From Corynebacterium sp. MSK008 (lineage in GTDB: Bacteria; Actinomycetota; Actinomycetes; Mycobacteriales; Mycobacteriaceae), in NCBI RefSeq assembly GCF_030232585.1, contig NZ_JASPJX010000010.1, forward strand, positions 46,913 through 110,912: a stretch of 64,000 bases of DNA. The letters run 5' to 3'. Shown here piece after piece: positions 54,489 to 62,881 of this stretch (positions are counted from its first letter, which is position 1; each line of letters starts with the position of its first letter). Both the position numbers and the translations under genes were made by a program. The notes below the pieces were generated by a model. It searched no databases, was not told the origin of the DNA, and saw only the letters and a program-made list of their open reading frames with translations.

Positions 54489-55203
54489 GGCCCCGCGCCC
54501 GAACTGGCGCGACCGCGCGTTCGTGGTGCGCACTTACGACTTCGGCGAGGCGGACCGGGTGGTGGTCCTGCTCACCCAGAACCACGGGCTGGTGCGCGGG
54601 GTGGCCAAGGGCGTGCGCAAGGCGAAGAGTCGCTTCGGGTCGCGGTTGCAGCCGTTCGTGGAGGTCGACGCGCTGATCTACCCGGGCCGAGGCCTATCGA
54701 CGATCGCATCCGCCGACACCGTGACCTACTTCGGCGCCCGCATCATCGACGACTTCGACCGCTACGCCGCTGCGTGTGCGGTGATGGAAACGGCGGAAAA
54801 GCTCAGCTTCGAAGAAGCGGACCCCACCCTGTTCGCCCTGGTCCAAGACGCGCTGCGCAACCTGCAGACGGACCAGCACCCCACGATGGTCCTCGACGCG
54901 TTCATCTTGAAGGCCACCGAGCACGCCGGCTGGGGGTTGAGCCTGTTCAATTGCGCGAACTGCGGCGCGCCCGGCCCGCACAAGGCGTTCAACGCCACCG
55001 TTGGCGGGGCGGTGTGCAACAACTGCCGCCCGCCGGGGTCCATGGACGTCCACCCCGAAACGCTGCACGAGATGTGGCTGATGGAGAGGGGCAGCGAAGT
55101 GCCGTCGATACGCGCGGCGCAAATTCACCGCGCAACCGTCGCGCACCTGCAATTCAACCTGGAAACCGGGCTGAAAAGCTTCAAGATTATGGAGCAGGCA
55201 TAA
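54478..55203 (+). CDS. recO: DNA repair protein RecO
   Basis: Loads RecA on gapped DNA with RecR. 241 aa: N-terminal OB fold (RDRAFVVRTYDFGEADRVVVLLTQNHGLVRGVAKG), helical middle, and a zinc-finger-like CANC...CNNC pair (about 159-182). TTG start at 54478 overlaps the last 11 bases of era; no better start precedes the conserved RDRAFV. Two GCNTATCGACG sites (54692, 55103) force rare CTA and ATA codons. Confidence 0.93.
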   Translation: MASKAPRPNWRDRAFVVRTYDFGEADRVVVLLTQNHGLVRGVAKGVRKAKSRFGSRLQPFVEVDALIYPGRGLSTIASADTVTYFGARIIDDFDRYAAACAVMETAEKLSFEEADPTLFALVQDALRNLQTDQHPTMVLDAFILKATEHAGWGLSLFNCANCGAPGPHKAFNATVGGAVCNNCRPPGSMDVHPETLHEMWLMERGSEVPSIRAAQIHRATVAHLQFNLETGLKSFKIMEQA

Positions 55204-55941
55204 TTGACGCCCATGGGCGCACCGAGAATTGACACGAAGTTCATCCCGAAGCACATCGCGCTGGTGATGGACGGCAACGGCCGTTGGGCGCAGCAGCGCG
55301 GCCTGAAGCGCACCGAGGGGCACAAGGTGGGCGAGGAAAAGCTCATGGACGCCGTCGACGCGTGCATCGAGCTCGGCGGTGTCGAATGGCTCTCCGCGTA
55401 CGCGTTTTCCACCGAAAATTGGAAGCGCAGCCCTTCCGAGGTGCACTTTCTCATGAACTTCACGCGCGAGGTGCTGCGCCGCCAGCGCGACGAGCTGCAT
55501 GAGAAGAACGTGCGCGTGGTGTGGTGCGGGCGCCGCCCGAAGCTGTGGGGCAGCGTCATCGAGGAACTCGAGGTCGCCGAGGAGCTGACCAAAAACAACA
55601 CCGGCCTGACCTTGGCGATGTGCGTCAATTACGGCGGGCGCGCGGAGATCACAGATGCGGTGCAAAAGCTTATCGACGATGGCGTGTCCACCGTCGACGA
55701 AAAAACCATCGCCCGCTACCTGTACCGCGCGGACATGCCGGACGTGGACCTGTTTCTGCGCCCGTCGGGCGAGCAGCGCACGTCGAACTTCCTGCTCTGG
55801 CACTCCGCGTACGCGGAGATGGTGTACCAGGACGTGCTGTTCCCGGACTTCACCAAACAAGACCTGTGGGACGCGGTGCTCGAGTACGCGAAGCGCGACC
55901 GTCGCTTCGGCGGCGCGGTGGACAAGTTCGCGGATAAGTAG
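55204..55941 (+). CDS. uppS: Isoprenyl transferase (Z-polyprenyl diphosphate synthase)
   Basis: Condenses isopentenyl diphosphates in cis to make the lipid carrier for peptidoglycan and arabinogalactan (decaprenyl diphosphate in mycobacterial relatives). 245 aa; [17 protein letters not shown] with catalytic Asp, [34 protein letters not shown] contains the C-terminal Arg/Glu/Ser set. TTG 55204 is favoured by GGAG 9 nt upstream; ATG 55213 is the alternative. It follows recO without spacer. Placement after era-recO matches M. tuberculosis Rv2361c. Confidence 0.95.
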   Translation: MTPMGAPRIDTKFIPKHIALVMDGNGRWAQQRGLKRTEGHKVGEEKLMDAVDACIELGGVEWLSAYAFSTENWKRSPSEVHFLMNFTREVLRRQRDELHEKNVRVVWCGRRPKLWGSVIEELEVAEELTKNNTGLTLAMCVNYGGRAEITDAVQKLIDDGVSTVDEKTIARYLYRADMPDVDLFLRPSGEQRTSNFLLWHSAYAEMVYQDVLFPDFTKQDLWDAVLEYAKRDRRFGGAVDKFADK

Positions 55942-56379
55942 TTAGCGTTTGGCCTGGCAGGCGCGGCACACGCCGTAGATTTCGGCGTCGTGGCCGACCA
56001 GCTCGTAGCCGTAGTGCGAGGCGACGACCTCGGCCCACTTCTCCACGGGCCCGCCTTCGATTTCCTCGCTGCGGCCGCACTCAGCGCACACCAGGTGGTG
56101 ATGGTGGTGGCCGGACAGGCAGTCGCGGTAGAGGGTTTCGCCGTCGGGGGACTGCAGCACGTCCACGGCCTTGACATCGGCGAGCGATTGTAGGGTGCGG
56201 TAGACGGTGGTGAGGCCGACGGACGCGCCGTCGGCAAGCAATTGCTCATGGATGGTTTTCGCGGACGCGAACTTGTCCAGCCCCCGCAACGTCTCCACGA
56301 CGGCGGCGCGCTGGCGCGTCATGCGCGGGCCCAGCTTGGGCACGGGGCGGGGATGCGCCCGGCGGTTCGGTTGCGTCAT
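55942..56379 (-). CDS. zur: Fur-family zinc uptake regulator
   Basis: Zinc-sensing repressor of zinc importers. 145 aa: winged helix (residues 20-80; TRQRAAVVETLRGLDKFASAKTIHEQL), HHHHHLVCAECGRSEEI metal/dimer region with CAEC, and C-terminal CRAC, the structural zinc site typical of Zur. ATG 56379. The gene lies 15 bp downstream of an ArsR regulator, the znr-zur order known in C. glutamicum and paralleled by smtB-furB in mycobacteria, giving a zinc-excess/zinc-depletion switch. Confidence 0.92.
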   Translation of the reverse strand: MTQPNRRAHPRPVPKLGPRMTRQRAAVVETLRGLDKFASAKTIHEQLLADGASVGLTTVYRTLQSLADVKAVDVLQSPDGETLYRDCLSGHHHHHLVCAECGRSEEIEGGPVEKWAEVVASHYGYELVGHDAEIYGVCRACQAKR

Positions 56380-56394
56380 ACCATTGCAGTCTAC

Positions 56395-56877
56395 CTAGTC
56401 GCGCACGGGCTTTGGCGTCTGCGGGGCCAGGCCAGGATCCGTTTCGGGGCGCACCGCGGCAGGCGGGTCGACGATCGCCGCGCCGCTGGAGCCGCTGGCG
56501 TGACCGATGTCGCGGTTGCGCTTGCGTTTGCGCAGCTCGGCCAGCTCGTCCTGGGCCTCGGTGAGCTTCTCCAGTGACGCCAGCTCGTGGATGATGCCGA
56601 TGATGTCCGGCTGGTCCAGCGCATAGAGCACCTCGCGGCCCTTGCGCGACGCGGAGACCAACCCCGCCGAACGCAGCACCCGCAGATGCTGAGAAATCAG
56701 CGGCTGCGACTTCTCCAACTCGGCGACCAGCTGGTGCACCACCATCTCTTCCTCGGCGAGCAGCAGGAGAATCTCCAGCCGAGTCTTCGAGTCCAACACT
56801 TTCACAAGCGCAGCGGTGCGGTCTATGTCCTCGTCCGCCAGCTTTGGAAGGTCCGCCAACGGGAAGCGTTCGCTCAC
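56395..56877 (-). CDS. znr: ArsR/SmtB-family metal-responsive repressor
   Basis: 160 aa. Winged helix in residues 20-100: [56 protein letters not shown] begins the core; about 60 charged residues follow. Sits directly upstream of zur, as SmtB does of FurB in mycobacteria, where it represses the pair when zinc is low. GTG 56877 has AGGAAAGGGG upstream; the longer GTG 56901 lacks an SD. Metal specificity is inferred from context. Confidence 0.87.
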   Translation of the reverse strand: MSERFPLADLPKLADEDIDRTAALVKVLDSKTRLEILLLLAEEEMVVHQLVAELEKSQPLISQHLRVLRSAGLVSASRKGREVLYALDQPDIIGIIHELASLEKLTEAQDELAELRKRKRNRDIGHASGSSGAAIVDPPAAVRPETDPGLAPQTPKPVRD

Positions 56878-56901
56878 GGCGTCCCCTTTCCTCAGCACCA
56901 A

Positions 56902-56922
56902 TGGGAAACAATTATTTTTTCA
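56902..56922. promoter_or_regulatory. Candidate zinc-responsive operator
   Basis: AT-rich 21-bp imperfect palindrome (minus strand TGAAA-N10-TTTC-CCA) between a TATTCT box (minus strand, 56922-56927) and the znr start. Shape recalls Zur-type boxes; could serve Znr or Zur. Confidence 0.35.
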
Positions 56923-56997
56923 GAATACAAGAACGCCCCGACAGAGTGGGACTTATGTCCAAACTGGGCGGGTAACCGGAGGCGTCGTAAGGCGGGC

Positions 56998-57003
56998 TAT
57001 GCT
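56998..57003 (+). promoter_or_regulatory. Putative -10 element of glyS
   Basis: TATGCT, 42 bp before ATG 57046, which has GGAG 7 nt upstream. The leader is too short for a T-box. Confidence 0.4.
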
Positions 57004-57045
57004 GTTGTCCGTAATTTGCACGCACTTTCCCACCAGGAGATGTTG

Positions 57046-58428
57046 ATGCCCGCATCAAAGATTGAGACCGTCGTTAACCTGTGCAAGCGCCGCGGACTGG
57101 TGTACCCGGCCGGCGAGATCTACGGCGGTACCCGCTCCGCGTGGGACTACGGCCCGCTCGGCGTGGAACTGAAGGAAAACCTCAAGCGCCAGTGGTGGAA
57201 GCACATGGTGCAATCCCGCCGCGACACCGTCGGCGTGGACACCTCCGTCATCCTGCCCACGCGCGTGTGGGAAGCCTCCGGCCACGTCGAGGTGTTCACC
57301 GACCCGCTCGTGGAGTCGCTGTACACCCACAAGCGCTACCGCGCCGACCACCTGCTTGAAGCCTACGAGGAAAAGCACGGCCACCCGCCGGCAAACGGCC
57401 TGGCGGACATCAACGACCCGGAAACCGGCCAGCCCGGCAACTGGACCGAGCCGAAGGCGTTCTCCGGTTTGATGAAGACCTACCTGGGTCCGGTGGACGA
57501 CAAGGAAGGCCTGCACTACCTGCGTCCGGAGACCGCGCAGGGCATCTTCGTGAACTTCAAGAACGTGATGACGTCGTCACGCATGAAGCCCCCGTTCGGC
57601 ATCGCCAACACCGGCAAGAGCTTCCGCAACGAGATCACCCCGGGCAACTTCATCTTCCGCACCCGTGAGTTCGAGCAGATGGAGATGGAGTTCTTTGTCA
57701 AACCCGGCGAGGACGAAAAATGGCACGAGTATTGGATTGACAACCGCTACAACTGGTACGTCGACCTGGGCATCAACCCCGACAACCTGCGCCTCTACGA
57801 GCACCCGGAGGAGAAGCTTTCCCACTACTCCAAGCGCACCGTCGACATCGAGTACGCCTTCGGCTTCACCGGCTCCAAGTGGGGCGAGCTCGAGGGCGTG
57901 GCCAACCGCACCGACTACGACCTGCGCACCCACGCCGAGGCCTCCGGCGAGGACCTGAGCTACTTCGACCAGGAGTCGGGCGAGCGCTGGATTCCGTACT
58001 GCATCGAGCCCGCCGCGGGCCTGGGTCGTGCGATGATGGCGTTCCTCATCGACGCCTACGACGAGGAAGAGGCCCCCAACGCCAAGGGCGGCACCGACAC
58101 CCGCGTGGTGCTGCGCCTGGACCGCCGCCTCGCCCCGGTGAAGGTGGCGGTGCTGCCGCTGTCGAAGAAGCCGGAGCTGTCCGGCCCGGCCGAGGAGCTC
58201 GCGGCGAAGCTGCGCCAGCACTGGAACGTCGACTTTGACACCTCCGGCGCGATCGGCCGCCGCTACCGCCGCCAGGACGAAACGGGCACCCCGTTCTGCG
58301 TCACCTACGACTTTGACACCCTGGAGGACCAGGCAGTCACCGTGCGCGAGCGCGACACGATGGAACAGGAGCGCGTGCCGCTGGCGGAGCTGGAGTCCTA
58401 CCTGGCCGCCCGCCTAATCGGCTGCTAG
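57046..58428 (+). CDS. glyS: Glycyl-tRNA synthetase (alpha2 type)
   Basis: Class II aminoacyl-tRNA synthetase charging tRNA-Gly, 460 aa. Motif regions: [70 protein letters not shown] and the C-terminal anticodon-binding domain. ATG 57046 is fixed by SD spacing and the conserved PASKIE start. It is the homodimeric eukaryote-like form usual in actinobacteria. TAG stop heads the TAGATT box of the next gene. Confidence 0.98.
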   Translation: MPASKIETVVNLCKRRGLVYPAGEIYGGTRSAWDYGPLGVELKENLKRQWWKHMVQSRRDTVGVDTSVILPTRVWEASGHVEVFTDPLVESLYTHKRYRADHLLEAYEEKHGHPPANGLADINDPETGQPGNWTEPKAFSGLMKTYLGPVDDKEGLHYLRPETAQGIFVNFKNVMTSSRMKPPFGIANTGKSFRNEITPGNFIFRTREFEQMEMEFFVKPGEDEKWHEYWIDNRYNWYVDLGINPDNLRLYEHPEEKLSHYSKRTVDIEYAFGFTGSKWGELEGVANRTDYDLRTHAEASGEDLSYFDQESGERWIPYCIEPAAGLGRAMMAFLIDAYDEEEAPNAKGGTDTRVVLRLDRRLAPVKVAVLPLSKKPELSGPAEELAAKLRQHWNVDFDTSGAIGRRYRRQDETGTPFCVTYDFDTLEDQAVTVRERDTMEQERVPLAELESYLAARLIGC

Positions 58429-58431
58429 ATT
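58426..58431 (+). promoter_or_regulatory. Putative -10 element overlapping the glyS stop
   Basis: TAGATT, with TAG the glyS stop, ends 7 nt before ATG 58439; leaderless geometry. Confidence 0.35.
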
Positions 58432-58438
58432 TTCGCTC

Positions 58439-58945
58439 ATGCATTACGTGAGCTGGGACCGCACGAACCGGGACGCGCCGAAGCTGCTGGCCGAGGACGG
58501 CCCGGACGTCCTCGGCGTGTTCGAGCACGACCGCGCGATCGTGTGCGGCCAGAGCTGGGATCTGACCGCGCACGCCGAATCGGGCGCTGTGGCCACGTGC
58601 GCCGGCGAGGAGATCGTGCGCACCTCCGACAGCCTGAAGCGCGCGAAGCGCATCGACGCGGTCGTGGACGGCACCCCGTATGCGCTGATCCCGGAGACGT
58701 CCAAGAACTGGGTGGTCGAGGGCCCAGACGGGGAGAAGGTCGCGCAGTTCACCCAGGACCACAACGGGGTGCGCAAGGCCATCCTCGAGTTCGAGGGCGA
58801 AACCGACCTGCCGCCCGTGCACGTCGCGGGCCTGGCGTGGCTTTCGCGCTGCGTGCTGGAGGCCCGCAAGATGGTCAATTCCACCGCGTTGATTGCCACG
58901 CTGGTGTTCCTGTCGCTGTTTGTCGTGGTGGTGGCTGTGCTGTGA
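58439..58945 (+). CDS. Unknown beta-rich protein with C-terminal membrane helix
   Basis: 168 aa, no family recognised. Residues 1-135 show short alternating strands (GVFEHDRAIVCGQSWDLTAHAE, YALIPETSKNWVVEGPDGEKVAQF), 145-168 is a terminal transmembrane helix (ALIATLVFLSLFVVVVAVL), so it is tail-anchored with the body in the cytosol. Overlaps the next gene at GTGA-like spacing. The repeated strand-turn pattern resembles the LURP-one/Tubby barrel loosely; that is a guess. Confidence 0.75.
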   Translation: MHYVSWDRTNRDAPKLLAEDGPDVLGVFEHDRAIVCGQSWDLTAHAESGAVATCAGEEIVRTSDSLKRAKRIDAVVDGTPYALIPETSKNWVVEGPDGEKVAQFTQDHNGVRKAILEFEGETDLPPVHVAGLAWLSRCVLEARKMVNSTALIATLVFLSLFVVVVAVL

Positions 58946-59400
58946 TTTGGCAGGAAGCTTCGCTTATCGACGACCAAAGGTCCATCGCCGAATCCACCCC
59001 CGACACGATCACGGTGGGCGAGACCGTGCTTCGCATCACGTCCGATAATCCGGCGAAGTTCCGCGCCTTCGACGTTGCGACGAACGAGGAGTACGTCCTG
59101 CGCAAAGCCGGGTTCACGGTGTCGCGCTACGCCGCGGACTGCGCCGGCCGCCGCTACAGCTTGAACCGCTCGGGCTTCGACTTTCTGGCCGGCGCGGTGA
59201 CCCCGAAGCGCGAGATCCGCGACGGCGCCGGCGAGCTCATCGCCGTGACCCGGGGCTTCCCGTCCGGCGAGCTGGGCGTCGACGTGGCGGAGCCGACGCT
59301 TCGCGCCGGCGGGTTCGACGAGATCCAGCTCGTCGACCTCGCGTTCATGTCCTGGGCGCTGACCTTCGTCGACGCGCCCGCCCGCCGCACGCGCTACTGA
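58942..59400 (+). CDS. Unknown beta-rich cytosolic protein, partner of the preceding gene
   Basis: 152 aa, no family recognised. Strand-rich throughout: ETVLRITSDNPAKFRAFDVATNEEYVLRK, GRRYSLNRSGFDFLAGAVTPKREIRD, GELIAVTRGFPSGELGV, with no membrane segment. GTG start overlaps the stop of the previous gene by four bases, so both are made together. The RRYSLNR...KREIRDGAGE layout suggests a Tubby/LURP-one-like barrel, possibly a lipid or membrane binder; unproven. Contains GCNTATCGACG at 58962 (Leu-Ile-Asp). Confidence 0.75.
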   Translation: MIWQEASLIDDQRSIAESTPDTITVGETVLRITSDNPAKFRAFDVATNEEYVLRKAGFTVSRYAADCAGRRYSLNRSGFDFLAGAVTPKREIRDGAGELIAVTRGFPSGELGVDVAEPTLRAGGFDEIQLVDLAFMSWALTFVDAPARRTRY

Positions 59401-59472
59401 GCACTCGCACGGCGCCGCAGCGCACTCCTGCGGCGCGGCCCGCCCCTCCACCGCGCAAACCCCTATTAAGCG

Positions 59473-59509
59473 ACCCAGAGTATGGCCGTTTTTGGGCCAT
59501 ACTCTGGGT
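59473..59509. terminator. Strong bidirectional hairpin
   Basis: Perfect 15-bp inverted repeat: ACCCAGAGTATGGCC (59473-59487) and its complement (59495-59509) with a 7-nt loop GTTTTTG. It lies between convergent genes. A 12-bp direct repeat CTCTGGGTTTGT (59502 and 59516) overlaps its right arm. Nothing else is seen in 59401-59573. Confidence 0.7.
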
Positions 59510-59573
59510 TTGTTGCTCTGGGTTTGTCGGGTGGGGCGGGGGAGCGGTTTTGGAGCGGGCGGCCCCGAGATGC

Positions 59574-61583
59574 CTAGAAGGTGCCGCCGCGGTTGGAGGG
59601 GCGCCCGCCGGAGAACCCGCCGCCGCCTCCGAAACCACCGCCGCCAAAGCCGCCGCCTCCGCCGAAGCCGCCGGAGAGCATCGAGCCCCACAGCACCGCG
59701 CTGGCCAGCGAGTCGGCGGTCTGACGGTTGCGCTGGGCCTGGTAGCGGCGCAGGTCGTCGTTCGCGGCGGCCTCGGCGCGGCGTGCGGTGTCGGTGGCGG
59801 CGCGTGCGGCGTCGATGCCCGTGCGGGTGTCGCGCACGCGCAGCTGGTGGGCCTGCGCGTACTGGCGCTTCGCCTCCGCGAGCAGGGTGCGCGCGTGCGA
59901 GCCGATGATGCGCCCGCGCGAGAGGATCAGGTCTTCGGCGCGCTGGATTTGGGCGCCGGCGACTTGCATTTGCTGGTCGAAAAGCTGCAGCGCGCGGGAC
60001 TGGTCGCCGGCGATGCCCTTGGCGCGATCCAGCGCGGCGTCGATGTCGGCGTCCATGCTGGTCAGCTCCTGATACAGGGCCAGCGGGTCGGACTCGTCGC
60101 GGTCGCCGATCTCGCTCAGCATGCGTTGGGCCTTGGAGGAGACGGTGTCGAGCGAAGCGACGTCGATAGGCGCGCCTTGCGCACGAGCACCCTTGACTCG
60201 CTCGATTTCGCGCAGCTCGTCGCGGATCTCGGAGATCAGGGCGGGCAGGTTGGCCTTCGCGGCGCGGATGTTGTCCTCGGCGTGCTCGATGGCGGCGAGG
60301 TTGGTGTCGGAGACGTTGACGGCGCGGGTGGCGGCGGCCAGCGTGTCCAAAAGCGCGCCCTGGCGCCCGGCAGGCTTATCCGCCAGCGTGCGCGCCTCGC
60401 CGAGGGCCTTTTCCGCCTCGTCCAGCGACGCTTCGGCCAGGTCCACGTTGTCCACGATGGATTCCAGGATCTGCGCCGGGTACTCGCCCTGCAGCTGCGC
60501 CAGCGTCGCTCGCGCGGGCTCCAGGCGCGCCCGGATGTCCACGGTGCGCGCGAGGACCTTCTCCACCTCCTCGGGCGCGCGCATGAGCACGCCGCGCATC
60601 TCGTTGAACTCGGTGGTCTTGTCGCGCAGCGCCTGCTCCGCGCGGCCGGACGAGGAGATGATGTCCACCAGCATCGCGCGCTTTTCGGGTTCGGTTTCCG
60701 GGATGGCGTCGTAAAGCTTCTGGTGCGTTGCAAACGCGCGCTGCAGGGTGGTGGTGGCCTCGTTCATCGCGGAGGTGAACGGGCGCACGCGGTCCGCGCC
60801 GAACTCGGCGGTGGCAAGCTCGAGCTCCTGCTTGCCCTGGGTAATCGAGTCGTCGGCGGAGACCAGCGCGTCGCGCGCGACCTCCTCCAGCGTCGGCGTA
60901 GGCAGGCGCCCCAGCGAGTCGGTGTCCGCCGGGTCGAGCGCCTTGGCAGACTCGATCTGCTTGGCCTGCTGCTTCTTCGAGCCCTTGCGGGTGGCCGCGT
61001 ACACGCCGCCGCCCGCCAGCGCCGCCACGCCGAGGCCGCCTGCGAGCCAGCCGACGCCATCGCCTGCGCCATCGCCTGACGACGAGCCCCCGCCCGCCAC
61101 CGCATTCACCGCATTCAACGCCGCGGACGACCAGTTCATCTGCGACAGCTGCGCGTGCGCGGCGGAGTTCATGCGGTCGATCTCGGACTGGGTCCACTCC
61201 TCGCCGCCGCCGACGTTGTACAAGCGCTCGTCCGGCGAGATCGCCAGCACGGCGGTATTCGAGCCGTTCGCTGTCACGGCCTTGTCCACCCACTCCGGCG
61301 GGGTGTACTGCCCGAACGAGCGTAAGAACACCACGCGCACGGACTTGCCCTGGGTCTTGCTGACGTTTTGGATCGCGTCTTCTATCTCGGCCAGCTCGGC
61401 AGGCGAGAGCACTGCGGCGTCGTCGGTCACCGGCTGCGTCAGCCGACCGGGTTCGAGGGATGCCTTGGTGGCGGTGGCTTGGGCCTGGATGTGGGCGGGC
61501 GGAGCTTCCGTCGCAAAGCTGGGTGCAGCGGCGACAAAAAGGCCGCCGGACACGGCGAGGATGCGCAAGTAACGGCTAGTCAT
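59574..61583 (-). CDS. TPM-domain envelope protein with coiled coil and Gly-rich tail
   Basis: 669 aa. Signal peptide residues 1-25; TPM domain (about 40-170: VTDDAAVLSPAELAEIEDAIQNVSKTQGKSVRVVFLRSFGQ begins it; NTAVLAISPDERLYNVGGGEEWTQ); transmembrane helix (GWLAGGLGVAALAGGGVYAA, about 185-205); then over 400 residues of cytoplasmic coiled-coil rich in Ala/Glu/Arg; and a C-terminal Gly/Phe-rich tail (SGGFGGGGGFGGGG). TPM proteins are linked to membrane-complex repair or phosphatase activity in other organisms; role here unknown. Carries a reverse-sense 60161 motif copy. Confidence 0.87.
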   Translation of the reverse strand: MTSRYLRILAVSGGLFVAAAPSFATEAPPAHIQAQATATKASLEPGRLTQPVTDDAAVLSPAELAEIEDAIQNVSKTQGKSVRVVFLRSFGQYTPPEWVDKAVTANGSNTAVLAISPDERLYNVGGGEEWTQSEIDRMNSAAHAQLSQMNWSSAALNAVNAVAGGGSSSGDGAGDGVGWLAGGLGVAALAGGGVYAATRKGSKKQQAKQIESAKALDPADTDSLGRLPTPTLEEVARDALVSADDSITQGKQELELATAEFGADRVRPFTSAMNEATTTLQRAFATHQKLYDAIPETEPEKRAMLVDIISSSGRAEQALRDKTTEFNEMRGVLMRAPEEVEKVLARTVDIRARLEPARATLAQLQGEYPAQILESIVDNVDLAEASLDEAEKALGEARTLADKPAGRQGALLDTLAAATRAVNVSDTNLAAIEHAEDNIRAAKANLPALISEIRDELREIERVKGARAQGAPIDVASLDTVSSKAQRMLSEIGDRDESDPLALYQELTSMDADIDAALDRAKGIAGDQSRALQLFDQQMQVAGAQIQRAEDLILSRGRIIGSHARTLLAEAKRQYAQAHQLRVRDTRTGIDAARAATDTARRAEAAANDDLRRYQAQRNRQTADSLASAVLWGSMLSGGFGGGGGFGGGGFGGGGGFSGGRPSNRGGTF

Positions 61584-61589
61584 GCCGAC

Positions 61590-61595
61590 TAGGGT
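61590..61595 (+). promoter_or_regulatory. Putative -10 element of leaderless dgt
   Basis: TAGGGT ends 8 nt before GTG 61604, which has no ribosome site. Confidence 0.4.
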
Positions 61596-61603
61596 AGCGC
61601 GAC

Positions 61604-62881
61604 GTGTACGTTTACAACGCCGCCGATACCCTGCGCCGCGCCGACGAGGCGCCGAAGGGCGCGCAACTCGCCCCGGATTCGCGCGGGGATTTCGCCCGCG
61701 ACCGCGCCCGCGTGCTGCACTCCGCGGCGCTGCGCAGGCTCGCGGACAAAACGCAGGTGGTGGGCCCGCGCGACGGCGACACCCCGCGCACGCGCCTGAC
61801 GCACTCCCTGGAGGTCGCGCAGATCTCGCGCGGCATCGGCGAGGGCCTGGGCCTCAACCCCGACCTGTGCGAGATGGCCGGGCTCACCCACGACATCGGG
61901 CACCCGCCGTACGGCCACAACGGCGAGGTCGCGCTCAACGAGGTCGCGCCCTGCGGCTTCGAGGGCAACGCGCAAACGTTGCGGATCCTTGCGCGCCTGG
62001 AGCCCAAAGTGCTTATCGACGGCACGTCCTTCGGCCTCAACCTCACCCGCGCATCGTTAGACGCGGCCGTGAAGTACCCGCTGACGCGCACGAACGCGGA
62101 CGGTTCTGTGAACCGGAAGTACTCGGCCTACGACGAGGACGCCGCGGTGCTGGAGTGGGTGCGTGAGGGGCACGTCGATGGGGCGCCGCCGATGGAGGCG
62201 CAGGTGATGGACTTCTCCGACGACATCGCCTACTCCGTCCACGACGTCGAGGACGGCATCGTCTCCGGGCGCGTATCGCTGCGCGTGCTGTGGGACTTCG
62301 TCGAGCTGGCCGCGCTGGCGGAGAAGGGCGCGGCCGCGTTCGGCGGCGACGCGGACTCGCTTGTCGACGCCGCCGACCGCCTGCGCTCCCTACCCGCCAT
62401 CGCCGCCGCGAGCGAGTTCGACTACTCCCTCGGTGCGTGGACGGGGCTGAAAGCGTTGACGTCGCAGCTGGTGGGCCGCTACGTCGGCGCCGTCACGCGT
62501 GCCACCCGCGAGGACGACGGCAACCGTGCCCTCGCGGACGCTTCGAACCTCGGCCTCGGCCGGCAGCACGGGCGCCTGGTGGTCCCGCCGGACGTGGAGG
62601 CCGAGGTCCGCCTGCTCAAGACCGTCGCCGTGCTCTATGTCATGGACCAGCCCGCCCACCAGGCGCGCCAGGACCGGCAGCGCGACCGCATCTACCGCGT
62701 CCACGAGTACCTGCGCGCCGGCGCGCCGGGCACCCTGGACACGATGTTCCAGGCGTGGTTCAACGCCGCCGAGACGGACCTGGAGTGCGAGCGGGTGATC
62801 GTGGACCAGATCGCGTCCATGACCGAGTCGCGCCTGGAGCGCACCGCGAAGAAGGCCGCCGCCTTCGAGGGGTACTTCTAG
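61604..62881 (+). CDS. dgt: Deoxyguanosinetriphosphate triphosphohydrolase-like protein
   Basis: HD-domain enzyme hydrolysing dGTP (or other dNTPs) to deoxynucleoside and triphosphate. 425 aa; metal-binding set in RTRLTHSLEVAQISRGI (His), GLTHDIGHPPYGHNGE (His-Asp) and MDFSDDIAYSVHDVEDG (Asp). N-terminal YVYNAADTLRRADEAPKG is typical of actinobacterial Dgt. In relatives it precedes dnaG; here the mobile region follows instead. Stop shares a CTAG with the convergent Abi fragment. Confidence 0.94.
   Translation: MYVYNAADTLRRADEAPKGAQLAPDSRGDFARDRARVLHSAALRRLADKTQVVGPRDGDTPRTRLTHSLEVAQISRGIGEGLGLNPDLCEMAGLTHDIGHPPYGHNGEVALNEVAPCGFEGNAQTLRILARLEPKVLIDGTSFGLNLTRASLDAAVKYPLTRTNADGSVNRKYSAYDEDAAVLEWVREGHVDGAPPMEAQVMDFSDDIAYSVHDVEDGIVSGRVSLRVLWDFVELAALAEKGAAAFGGDADSLVDAADRLRSLPAIAAASEFDYSLGAWTGLKALTSQLVGRYVGAVTRATREDDGNRALADASNLGLGRQHGRLVVPPDVEAEVRLLKTVAVLYVMDQPAHQARQDRQRDRIYRVHEYLRAGAPGTLDTMFQAWFNAAETDLECERVIVDQIASMTESRLERTAKKAAAFEGYF

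Noticed and set aside
56928..57045. Possible T-box leader for glyS
   Set aside because: The leader is under 50 nt from the likely start site; no specifier stem or T-box sequence UGGNACC is seen.
59580..59680. Tandem GCC/CCG-rich repeat at the TPM gene 3' end
   Set aside because: Explained by codons of the Gly/Phe-rich protein tail rather than an independent DNA repeat.
549..62021. Reading the 11-mer as a KOPS/FtsK polar sequence
   Set aside because: Sixteen forward and eleven reverse copies show little strand bias in this window, unlike KOPS; not excluded genome-wide.
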